From positions 1 through 57,314 of the forward strand of contig JACVRA010000444.1 of NCBI GenBank assembly GCA_019828545.1: a stretch of DNA of 57,314 nucleotides, given 5' to 3'. Made by a program: the position numbers and the translations under genes. The notes beneath the pieces are model-generated. The model worked only from the letters and a program-made list of their open reading frames with translations, was not told the DNA's origin and did not search any database. This stretch comes from Paracamarosporium sp. OC-R06-R3 (lineage: Eukaryota; Ascomycota; Dothideomycetes; Pleosporales; Didymosphaeriaceae). Positions 12,086-22,220 of the stretch are shown in pieces; the stretch's first letter is position 1; each line of letters opens with the position of its first letter.

Positions 12086-12554
12086 GTTGACTAGGCATTA
12101 GAATAAAGGGTAAAGACAAGCGAAGAAAGCAGTCCAGTCTCCTCTTAATAATTGTTAGTGGTTAAAGACCTGGATACTTTTAGATTACCTTGTTCAAACT
12201 ATATGGCGGTGCTGCGAATATGTCGAGACCTTACTAAAATCGGCAAAATACGATGCGATCTACACTCATTCCCCGCACAAAGCGAGCTCATATTGGATCT
12301 AATTACTCAGCTAAGATGCTCGGCTGTGCACTTCATCATATTAGCAAGACATATACGCAGGGAAAACTCTATCTATGTTGATCAACATGCAGTTCAGCGC
12401 AACTATTGTGCATAGTTCACACCGTCTGCCGGATGCGGGGTCAGAGGTACGGGCAAGGTCACTTCGTCCTAACAGAAGCATTGAGCAAGACACTAAGATA
12501 CCAAAGACTGCGAAAACGATGGCCACATAGGATCCAAAAGATATGCGTGATGGT
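12086..12554. other. Intergenic region between hydrolase and acyltransferase genes
   Basis: No credible gene. The 12341-12526 minus frame is a short hydrophobic shadow without family features. It contains the hydrolase promoter. Confidence 0.5.
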
Positions 12555-14113
12555 TCAATGAGACTGTGAGAGATGTCAAGACTTTGTGGAGCTAGATATC
12601 TGGACTATTGACTTACTCTGTTCTGAACCTCCCACTTGCCTTGCAACCAGCGTCCAAACTTCACACTTGGTCCATCCACGTTCTGCATTACCAGATCCGC
12701 GAGCCACACGACGAAAATTGCTTCAGTGCAGAACGCGAGGACAATACCCAGTTCGTAGCCCGCAAACGTCTCCGACCCCGTGATCTTGAAAAACACCTCC
12801 ACGAGCCAAAATCCTAGCGTGTGATTCAAAGGACCATGCACAATATACAATGGGAATGATATTTTGCCCAAATAAACGGCTAATGGCGTCTGGAAGGGGC
12901 GGCGTAGGAAGGTAGAGCCAGAGAGGGCGAAGACGAAGACAGCAGCCCCGATGCGTTGCCAGAAGTATTCGGCTATGTCAGTAAATTGAGGCGTCATTTT
13001 AGACAATGTCCTGTAGCCTGGCGTGCGGTCTGCATTCCACGGCGGCCACGAGAGGAGGTACAGGCCAGTAAAGCATGTAGCGCACCAGACTACGCACTGT
13101 ACGTCTGTTCGCTTAACCCACAGTTTATTCGAAGCACTTTCTAAACGTAGTTGCCTCTCCGCCTCCTCTTGGATGAGAATAAACTCTGCAATGGCCATGC
13201 CGGCCATGAAGAGTGCCGTCTCGCTCTCAATGACTGTATGGCACATGCAGTATACCCACAGTACCATAACGAGGCCGATGCGAACTCTAGCTCTAAGCTT
13301 CGAAGTGCCAACAAGTACGGTGAATAAAATGCATGAGTTCCGAAACTCGATTGGAATAGTCCACAGGTGAACATCGTACACAGGCCGATTTGGCACGAAC
13401 GGATCCGCAAACGTCCACATGGCCCAAATCCAGTCTTTTATTTGCGCCCAATTTGTATCATACACTTTGTGCATATATTCGTTGGTGCCACCATAAGGCC
13501 AGTTTTGCGATAGCGCGTACCCATGGTTATACAGGCCCAGGAGCGTTGCGAGAAGCACTCCAATTTGTACAGCGAAGACAGGAAGGTACAACCGCAGTGC
13601 GCGTCGGAATACCGAGGAGAACATGGTGTCGGAAAATGTGTCCAAAGCGTGACTACGCATCAGCCTAAGCGGCTTCAGAGACAACGAAACACCCGACAAA
13701 ACATAAAATGTTCCCACTTGGACTTGACCATTGGCAATGAGGCGGATGAGCGGAAGTTGGATCAGCCAGTAGTCGTTGATCCCGTTGTTGCTGGCGTAGC
13801 CAAAGTTGAACGCCTGGTGAAACATATGCTGGAAATGGTATATGTAGACGACAAAGGCGGCGATGCCACGCAAACCATTGAGCCATGAAGTGGCTTGAGG
13901 GTGCTGTGGGACGTTTGAGCTCGCGTGTCTTTGCAAAAAGGATGGGGTCAGCATGTTCAAAATCGAGCGATTGGAAAGTTTAGGCCAGAAGGCCTTGCCA
14001 TGCATGAATTTTTTATGAGTCTCCATCTCGATCTCATCCTCGATCTCAACTTCAACTTCGAATTCTTCTAATAGAGGTGTAGCATCCATGCTGGCTCGGC
14101 TGGGGAAAGACAT
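12555..14113 (-). CDS. Membrane acyltransferase 3 family protein
   Basis: The main exon starts at the ATG at 14113 (MSFPSRASMD); the frame runs further upstream only with a non-ATG codon. Read straight through it stops at 12605 (502 aa). However, position 12616 opens a consensus donor GTAAGTC with acceptor CACAG ending at 12564, which would replace the last residues by Ser-His-stop at 12555. Either way the protein is complete. An acidic cytosolic N-terminus precedes the family signature WLNGLRGIAAFVVYIYHF with the catalytic-type His, then about ten hydrophobic helices. Acyltransferase 3 proteins (PF01757) O-acylate sugars, polysaccharides or small molecules in membranes. The acceptor substrate is unknown. 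Confidence 0.85.
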
Positions 14114-14890
14114 GTCGGTACGTGAGTTGGTGGATTGCACTGTTAAAGTCGAGCGAGTGTGGACTGGCCGTATGGCGGTGATCAAAGGGTGAGAAAATGC
14201 CACATTCCAACATTCGAATGTTGGAATGCTGCCTGCGTCGGGACGTTTAGGTCGAAGTAAGGAGGCTTACCCCTACCGACGTCATGGAAGAGGGCTAAGC
14301 GATGTTTTTGAAACATATCGTCGTCGGATGTTTACTGCTATGCCTGACCTTTCTCGATGTTACTCCATTGCTCCGTAAGTGCTTGCAGTTTACGGATGAG
14401 CGAAGCACTCGTCACTACCTATCCATCGCATAAAGGCCCACTGTTACCCTCCTTGCTTTAGTCTGGTTAGCCCTCAGCTTCTCCTTACCAGCCAAAGTTG
14501 CCAAAACCTACGGTAGTCTCTTTCTCTATGACTGTATTAATGAAACATACGTCTTTTCAGAGGCTCCAAGACAAGTCTATAAGTGCTTGTAATAGGCGGG
14601 TGCTTTACATGGTCATGGGCAGGTAGAATTGATGTGAACTAGGTTATCAGACAGGATCTATCGGCTCTAATGGGTGATGGATCGTTACATTCTTAGAGGA
14701 GCAGACAAGTCCTTATAGGCCGGAAGGGCTTGAATTTCGGTTGACAGTATACAAGAGTTTACTAAACTTCAAAAACATGATACGAAAGACTGATTTGCTA
14801 ATCTTTTATACTTCATTGTTATTAAACAATTGTAGCAGACGAAAAAGATCTGGGAACAACACGACCAATTTCTTTAACCAACCTATCGTC
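14114..14890. other. Intergenic region upstream of the acyltransferase gene
   Basis: Carries the acyltransferase promoter, including the palindrome listed separately, and the 3' flank of the GNAT gene. No open frame of interest. Confidence 0.55.
14203..14228. repeat. 26-bp perfect palindrome upstream of the acyltransferase start
   Basis: The 26 bases read identically on both strands; the left half is CATTCCAACATTC and the centre is TTCGAA. It lies 90 bp upstream of the acyltransferase ATG at 14113, so it is in the core promoter or the 5' untranslated region. It could be a binding site for a dimeric regulator or a cruciform/hairpin in the leader. Confidence 0.8.
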
Positions 14891-15592
14891 TTACTTTTGT
14901 GACTCCGCGGTTGTTTTCGAGGGTAATCGCAACAATGCAACGTGCGTATGCTTTCCTTCACCGCCATACTTGCTCAAATCTTCGATAGTATCATTTCCCT
15001 TTTCTTCGAAACCGAGTGATTTGTAAAGCCGCATGGCTGCATTGTCGATTGATGTGTCCAGGTAGACCAGAGCATTCTGTTTATCTGCTTGCGGAAAAAT
15101 CCACCGAATGAGCTGAGATGCAAGGCCCTTGCCGCGGTGGTTTGGATGTGTGGCTACATTCTCAAGCAGGAAATGTTCCCTCCCTTGCAAAACCTCTTCC
15201 CTCAAATCTCTCAGGCCAACGGTAAACTCCATGATGAGGTCTTTGTTGCTGTCCTCTGGGAGCCTGCTTCGATATCCTTCGTCCCAATGTTTCAGCCTCT
15301 TGGCCCTTTCCTCGGCAGTCTCTTTCTGTTTCTCATCTTTGGTACCTTTAAGAGGCACAGTCCATTGCGCAACTGAAGCTACGGTCCCATCATTTGCACG
15401 CATCACCACGAATTCTTTTTCTGGCATTGACATTGAGTCGACGATGCGTGGAGTCATGGCGGTGACTAGCGAGTCCGAACTCACCCTACCGAACTGCAAC
15501 TTCGAGAAAGGTGACTGCCAGGATAAGGCAAAGAGACTAGCTATGGCTTCGGCATCATCAGGGGTGGCTGGTGAGAGTGTAAAGGCAGACAT
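14891..15592 (-). CDS. GNAT-family N-acetyltransferase
   Basis: A single 233-aa exon. The N-terminal strand and helix (FTLSPATPDDAEAIASLFA) fit a GNAT start, and the acetyl-CoA-binding motif A is clear as NVATHPNHRGKGLASQLIRW (about residues 145-164) with the RGKGLA pyrophosphate loop. AAMRLYKSLGFEEKG near 187-201 is the usual motif B region. A Lys/Glu-rich insert at about 80-105 is probably a loop. GNAT enzymes transfer acetyl groups to amines; the substrate cannot be told. There are no introns. Confidence 0.88.
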   Translation of the reverse strand: MSAFTLSPATPDDAEAIASLFALSWQSPFSKLQFGRVSSDSLVTAMTPRIVDSMSMPEKEFVVMRANDGTVASVAQWTVPLKGTKDEKQKETAEERAKRLKHWDEGYRSRLPEDSNKDLIMEFTVGLRDLREEVLQGREHFLLENVATHPNHRGKGLASQLIRWIFPQADKQNALVYLDTSIDNAAMRLYKSLGFEEKGNDTIEDLSKYGGEGKHTHVALLRLPSKTTAESQK

Positions 15593-16396
15593 GGCAATGC
15601 GTATTTAGAGAGATGCTTGCCGTGTTTCGCCGATGTGACATCTGGTTCACGGCTTACATCAGCATCAGTGCTCATCCCCACCCTACGCCCGTAAGGACAG
15701 CCAATCAGGCCTACATCCGACTCAGGACGGTACTTTTCGCGTGCAGTACTTAAAATAGAGTAAGTGATATATCCGTTGGTGACATCTCGCGAGTTTAATA
15801 AGGCTACTCATTCTCCCTTTGTTTCTGGATCCTGTTCAGGATAACGGCTCCACTTGTCCCTCGAAATCCATTAATTCTTCGCTATAGCGTAACAGCAAGA
15901 ATGGCATATGACGGCCACTATCGTTACAGCAAAGGTGTATCGTAAAAGTTTTGTAACGTTATTGATACTTGCTCACATACTTAGGATGCGTCAACCATCC
16001 GAATCCGCTTGCTGGGGCGAAAATGCGGTTGAAAGCCATTTTCGAATACGAACCTACTTTGCCATATTAGGTTACTCCATGTAGAAGGCTAACGATAAAC
16101 CCGAACATGGATATTAGCAAAGCCACCTAAGCAAGACCTTGTCAACCCATTCGCTATTTTCATCACTTGTTCGGCGTTGGAAAGCTGAGTACACATATAC
16201 TTATCATTGTATTCTCAGCTACGTATGTTGCAAGCTCTTCATAAAATCGCGCAATTCAAGGCAACATCTAGATCCGCGGGGCTGACCTGTGGTTGTTGGC
16301 ATTTAGGTTCCTGCTCAAGGGAGGTATGCCTCCCATATCTATCTGCTCCGATTTCTCTCTCATCATGGAAAACGCGGCTGACAGTAGAGTAGATAA
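15593..16396. other. Intergenic region between GNAT and regulator-like gene
   Basis: Contains the GNAT promoter and the 3' flank of the next minus-strand gene. The plus frame at 16293-16634 overlaps the neighbouring exon and is a shadow. Confidence 0.5.
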
Positions 16397-18053
16397 TCAA
16401 CGACGACTAAACACTTGGGATACACATGATAATGTACTTGGTACACTCGCATGTGTTATCTCTGCCCATACATCGTTTACCAGGTCTTGGAACATCTCGG
16501 TACTAGGAAAAAAGTCCAGAGTTTTCCTAAATTCTTTCGCACTCTTGAGCTTCAGAAGATCTGTAACCTTTCGCATGGCGTCTAAACACCACGCTCTCCA
16601 GGGATCGTCCCAAGTACAAGCCTCTACAGCATAGAAGAGCGTTGCTAGGATCGGCTCCAGGTTTCTTCCTCGTGGCCACGCATGATAGCCTCCATGTGCA
16701 TCCAGTGTCGCCTGTATTCGACCGAAGATTGGGCCGTGATAGTAGCGCGGGCTGTTGATGCCCTGGCGCAACCTTGAGTGACGAATCGCAGAACTTATAA
16801 ATATCGGCAGGCCGGCCGCCCAAATCTTGAACATGATTGTGGCTTCCTGGCCTTGTATCCCACTCTGCAGCTGACCCTGCCATGGCTCCTCCAGTTGTAC
16901 AAGTATTGCTGAATGCAAGGCTTCAAAGTGCAGGTTACTGAGAGCACGTTTGTCCAGTTTGTCGGTCCATTCCGGAGACACAGCCAGGCCAAGCTGGTGG
17001 AGCCGCACCACTATTTCGAACACGAAGGACGTATTCTTGGGGAATCGTTTGACCGTCCGCCACGCGCGTATTTGAGCGTCATCTTGGAAGGCAAGATTGA
17101 ATGGTATCGGGCTAAGATATAAAGGAAGTGGAAACTGAGGAGGAAGTAACAGCTCAGCTGCAATAAAGAAGGATGAGCTGCATGTGTAAGTCTTGCATTC
17201 GCTGGCTATAGTAAGAGCTGACCTACTAGGTTATTGTTCTTTGTAACTCGAATGTTATGTTGTGCATCCCTCCCCTGGTATCGACTAGCCGTTGTAGCGC
17301 TTCAACATGGCCTACTGCCTCGTTCCATTCATAATTTGCAGCCTGTTAAGAATAAGTCCTGGACAGAAGCATCGTGACCTTAACTTACGCATCCATAAGC
17401 TAATGTACTTATAGCAAACAGCACAGTTTCTGGAACATCGTCACTGGACGTTTCTAATGTTTCCTGGACTACCCGCATTGTTTCGCCTTTCGCCTTCAAC
17501 GTATCGAAGCTCGGTTGCAGAAAGCCAGCCTGTTTATCTCTCGACACACAAGTAGCATACAGTTGTGCGAGGCAAGACACGACATCTGGTTGCGGCACAT
17601 ATTCTAGTTCGAAATGCCTTTCGGTTTCTGTGTTGAGCCATGATGTCAGTTGCTTTTAATCCCAACAACCATCTAGAATGCCGAAAATGTATTGTTCAGC
17701 GTGGACAGGTTGAACAACTTACCAGAAGGTGGCACACCTAATGGAGTACCAAAGGACCCACCCTGTTCAAGTGCGAACTGGCCCCGTAAAGTCTTGCCCA
17801 TGATTGGACTCGTCGACGCATCTGTGTCTTGCGAAGCAGATCGTGAGGACCGTGCCCGCTGTTTGTTCTGGCGTCGCTCGCTCGTTGCTGACTTTGACGA
17901 TTGACCAGACTGGCGTTGCTGCTGGTGTAGGTAATTTCTCATAACATGGCTTCTGACTGTTTTCAGTTTCTGTTTCGCAGACGCGTCCTCGACACCTGTA
18001 TGCGAGATGAACTCGTAATGCGTTGTGGCGGTGTTCGGAAGACGTGGGTTCAT
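16397..18053 (-). CDS. Fungal transcription-factor-like protein (DUF3468/Fungal_trans_2 type), splicing ambiguous
   Basis: The N-terminal exon (18053-17723) has YEFISHTG and KLKTVRSHVMRNYLHQQQR followed by basic low-complexity sequence, as in fungal regulator-like proteins that lack a zinc cluster. A phase-consistent model is 18053-17723, 17627-17389, 17342-17227 and 17111-16397 (466 aa). The third intron (115 bp, donor GTAGGT, acceptor TTAG) is needed to avoid two adjacent in-frame TAG codons at 17228-17223. The first intron (95 bp) also skips an in-frame TAA at about 17660. A shorter last intron ending at TTGCAG would keep a family-like segment (ELLLPPQFPLPLYL) but breaks the phase. So either the gene is spliced as modelled or it has begun to decay. 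Exon 3 contains HVEALQRLVDTRGGMHN, matching the family middle region. Confidence 0.6.
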
Positions 18054-21000
18054 GACTATGGCTCCCTTAAGAGAGCAATATCTGGCTCTAGATGTTGACT
18101 TCGGGTGTAGTTTTCAATCTTAGCGAGCGACTCTCGAATTGCCGTGGGTGCTGGTGATGGCAAAGAAGAATGGGGTTGTTTGGTTGAGAGGCAACAAGGG
18201 TGGTGGAAATCGCTAACTATAGGTCAGTCGCGAGAACTAGTTGCGATACTCAACAACAACTACGAATCGAACGGGATGATCGGTTTTGTCAATCGGCGGT
18301 AATGGGCGCAGCAGATGGTCAATTGTACGAAGGATGGCCAACTCCATTCAGCCATACTCCCGCCCTATCGAACACACCATGCTACTCGGCCCCCTTCCGT
18401 TGTTGCAGGATCCATCTGCTACTATTCCAAAAGACCAGGGCATCCGACCGCAAAACGATCCTTTTTCCAGCCCTATGCAAGAGCCTACAGCGTCCATGCT
18501 GTCCACTCTCTGACTCAATCGATATTGTTATAGCATAATCTCGTTACAAGCCGTTATGAGATAGACTATGCTGACCGGGTCATCCATGGTGCTCCGTCAA
18601 AAACTCTAGCAACGTTTATCCACTCAGCTAACACTCCAGTCCTTTTACAACTCGTCTAGTCTTGCTTCTCGGGGCCTAGTGGAATGACAGGGCGGAGATA
18701 TGATGATTGGTAGGATTCCTTCGTGCATCACGTGTTGCTTCGCTCATTAGCTATAGCGACTGGTCGCATTGACGGAGCGATGGCATAGTCGATCAAAGAC
18801 CCAGTTTCGGATCCATTCTGAGCGTGACGCATGGTAGCTCTGTGACTTTGATTTTTAAGCGAAAATTTTAGTAACCTTTTACCTGTTTGGGTTGCTCGGG
18901 TACGACGCCCGCCACTTTAGTGTAACCCAATTTCCGCCCAGCTAGCCATTGAACAACCAGAAAGCTACCGCTAAAGGGATACAGAGCTGCTTCCGGTCCA
19001 CAAGTCACCGGCCCCGATGGAAGTCGGTTCTTGGTGCACGTATTTGACACTTGTCGGTAACACTCTCTCGGTGTTACTCTCGGTCTAGAATCGTAAATGC
19101 CGACGTAGGCTTGCTAGCGCTAAGGCTTTTGGCCCATCACATGCACCCGTAACAGACGGACAGATAGGAGCTTCACGAAACCAGAGAGCCACGACAGAAG
19201 GTACAGCAACGGCAGAGTATGAGGGCCGATGCATGTCCTGAACCCTGTTTGCGCCACATTCGGGCGTTAACCGTCCGCCATGTGCATGACATAGCGTACA
19301 CTTGACCGGACCAGGTGGGTCGGCGGAGGCTGATAGAGACGTTGGCCCCCATTCGGCCGGCATTCGTCAATCCTCCGTTTAAACCGGATAAGCTAATTTG
19401 CACTCGAGTTGAAACACAGAGCACATGGCGTTGCAATTCTGATTCGTGCCGCCGATGTGCCTGCCAGTGCTCCTGCCTACCACCATTCCACGCGCTACAC
19501 ATTCTTTCAGCTCAAAGCGAGGAAAACGACTCTTAGGTGCTGCCAGAGGAAGTAGTCGAAGTCGTATGACTAGGGCAGGTTTACTTCTTCCAAACTGCGC
19601 CTCATAGATCGGACCATTTGGACCCAGCACTTTTACTCAGGAGCGTAACTGTTTCGTTAGGATCTAACTCGGAGGTTAAGCTACACCGTAAATAATTACG
19701 GCGGCTGTGAACGATCTGCTACGCACACGTTGAACTGCACACCGTTCAATAGGGGAGTAACACGGAAGGATTATTTGTCCGAAACATACACAGAAGTGTT
19801 TAGGGTCATCTGGCAGCCGTTGAGTTCGCTATCCTTCCCGTCATTAGCCTGGCCCCCGGTCTAACCTTCATTCGTGTTTTCAAGTCTTGGCAAGTCTTCG
19901 GCCCAGTTAGTCCACGCAATGGTCACGATACACAATACATAACAACCAATTACTTCATGCCAACGTTCAAAAATATGCTTAGTATCTCTAGATACATTCA
20001 TGATAGCAACTAGGCACTAAGGGAGCTCCATACACCATCTGATGCCGGAGGTAGATATGAGTGTGTAAGGTAGGTATAGCACAGTAACGCACGTCTTCCC
20101 AGGTTGTTTTTAACCACTCAACGTGTGTCATTGCTCGTTAGAGCTTGATGCGTGACGTGCACAAATCGTTCCAAATCGGTGCCATCTCTCCGCGCGTCAG
20201 TCGGTCTCTACCCCGACATCCCGACGCGCGTCCTACACTTGGCTCTGGCCATCTCTCACTTTCGTGCACAACATGTTTCTTCCTTGCTGCTGGCTGGATC
20301 TAATCAAGATATCAAGGAGGGTGGCCAGGCCCCGGCGTGTGCCGCTCTTGGCGAAGCAGTGGCGCGTCGCATGAATCGTGATCGCCAGGTCTAACCGGAT
20401 GCATCGACTGTTTCCTACTTTTGGCTCGCAGATCGTAGTGCGTCATTCCATGCTATCCAGAATAGTAAGGCAGTGCTGAGAAGCGAGGCTGTACATCTGA
20501 AAAATAGTGCATGATTCCAAGTGAGCCTTTATTGGCTGTCTTTGTGACCAAGTCCGGCGTCACTACAAGTGAAACCCTCGGCGCTCGCAATACATTCCAA
20601 AGACGTCTCATTTAGCCACAGCCAATGGTGCGATGCCCAGCGTTGTATGCTCCTCAGTTTCAGTTCAAATCCACAACCTACGCTCGATGTACGGGGTGTA
20701 CTAAAAGCCAAGCGATAAAAAAACATGATATATTTACCAGGACGAAATTGTTCCAATGCATCCATCTCGTGATTGAATGAAATCACCGTTGAACATTCCC
20801 ACAACGACCATTCTCTAGTTCTTGTAGTCACCATATCACTCCGCCCTATGCAGCTGGCAGCAATACAATCACCGCTTGTCGGTACCAGGGCATGACGCTC
20901 GTAACAGTGTCTTCACTATCTATAGGTCTGTTCATGCCTGTCAAAAGTTAAATCTTGAGCTCTACTACCAACTAGTGCAGTTGAGCGATGCCAAGGGGTT

Positions 21001-21351
21001 CGAGTAATGTTCGACAGTATGGCGCGAAAAGAGAATATTCATAGAGAATCAAGCTTACCCGTGGATTTGTTAGTTGTACACTTATCCTAGCTTTTTTAGC
21101 CATATTCTTACCATACTACGCAGGCGAAGGGTGACCTGAGAATAGGGGGTGAGCTGTTTCATGCGACCTAGTATAAGTGGCCTTGCCGCAATTCTCAGCC
21201 AGCGCACCAGATTTTAGCTTTATGTGTACTCTAGACTGGACGAAAAGCTCTAGCTGCCCTTAAAATATAAAGTACTTGCATACCTTAAGATCTGTAGCGG
21301 ACGGTTTTCTGCTAGGCTTGCTGATATGAGCTCGTACAAGAAAATCTGCCC
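18054..21351. other. Gene-poor region
   Basis: No recognisable gene in 3.3 kb. Frames at 18200-18538 plus, 19173-19502 minus, 19379-19630 minus and 20529-20834 minus overlap other frames, lack signals or domains, and none extends by clean splicing. Spacing and composition suggest long-dead sequence. Confidence 0.5.
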
Positions 21352-21583
21352 TGTTACCGTACTAGTTGTTGTTGGGTCAAGTTTAGACCCAGTGAGTTGG
21401 CTTTAGGCTCCAAAGTGGAGCTAAGCACTAAATGCTTTGTAGTTACTAATCTTGTAGTTTTGTATGGCTCTGCTCCTCAACAGTCCCCCTTGTAGTCATT
21501 GCAAATGTATGGTTTGGTGAGGATAGCGAGGAGTCATGCCTCAACAATCGATGCAGAAGTCGAATATTTTGTTACCGTACTAG
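21352..21583. repeat. 14-bp direct repeats flanking a 204-bp segment
   Basis: TGTTACCGTACTAG occurs at 21352-21365 and again, exactly, at 21570-21583. The 204 bp between look like an insertion with a target duplication. Fourteen bases is long for an LTR element (about 5) but usual for target-primed (LINE/SINE-like) insertion. Confidence 0.7.
21367..21482 (-). mobile_element. Copia-type LTR fragment (putative)
   Basis: Read on the minus strand, a purine tract ACAAGGGGGAC is followed directly by TGTTGAGGAG, and the segment ends CCCAACAACA, giving TGTTG...CAACA ends about 115 bp apart. This is the arrangement of a polypurine tract and the start of a 3' LTR in fungal copia elements. No intact polyprotein is seen next to it. 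The true outer boundary is uncertain because TGTTGAGG also occurs further out at about 21546. Confidence 0.45.
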
Positions 21584-21997
21584 AAAACATGCGCGAAGAT
21601 AATTTCAATTTTAGATGAGTAGGTGCAATTCATCTTAGAACGCGAGAGTGAAGGGTGTTCTTATTGGCTAAATTGTCTGTGACAATCGAATCAGGAAATA
21701 CATGAATTTCAAGGAATGTATTTTTGGCTATTTACCCTAAAGAGATGTAATGACGGTTGGTATCGTAAAATTTACTAAAGCGGAAGGAATGCGTTTGCAT
21801 TAAATGAACAGAGATGTGTGATACTAACGTAGACATGTAGCGTTAAATAAGTTATAGAGCACGAAAGCCCCAGAAACGAAGTACTCGTTTGTTCATGCTC
21901 CTATTTCACTTCCTCGAATAGATTAGCAGATCTTTAACATTTTGAGAACAGTCCACAGATTTGTCCTTGCTTGTGGTCGATACTCAAGGGTTGTATT

Positions 21998-22220
21998 ATG
22001 AAGCATGCCCGCAGTCGGCATGATATAGCCTACACAAAGGCAGCAGTATCTACTACCTCGCAGTTCCCATAGCTACGATTCATCGATAACGCTTCAACAA
22101 ACCGACCTTGACGCTGTTGACCCATCACGAACTTCTATGGTCCTAGCCAATCGACTTTGGGCAAAAAAAAAATTATTAATAATCGATCAAATCAGCGAAA
22201 GCTGATTTATTGGTTCTTGT
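21998..22220 (-). repeat. Dispersed repeat, copy 1 (inverted mate at 43897-44113)
   Basis: About 220 bp that matches, in reverse complement, the segment at 43897-44113. Shared blocks include GAAGTTCGTGATGGGTCAAC and GCCGACTGCGGGCATGCTTC. Similarity stops sharply at CTTCAT on one side and fades a few bases beyond a 20-bp hairpin on the other. Compared with the other copy, many differences are CpA to TpA or TpG to TpA, the RIP signature. Confidence 0.8.
22189..22208. repeat. Perfect stem-loop inside repeat copy 1
   Basis: AAATCAGCGAAAGCTGATTT: an 8-bp perfect stem with a GAAA loop, near one end of the dispersed repeat. In the orientation of the repeat, the other copy has the same stem but the complementary loop TTTC. 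Confidence 0.8.

Noticed and set aside
2648..18053. Biosynthetic gene cluster reading of laccase, transporter, oxidoreductase, hydrolase, acyltransferase and regulator.
   Set aside because: No PKS, NRPS, terpene cyclase or similar core enzyme is present; families are common outside clusters.
18200..18538. 112-codon plus frame with two overlapping frames.
   Set aside because: No domain; three frames open at once indicates composition and not coding.
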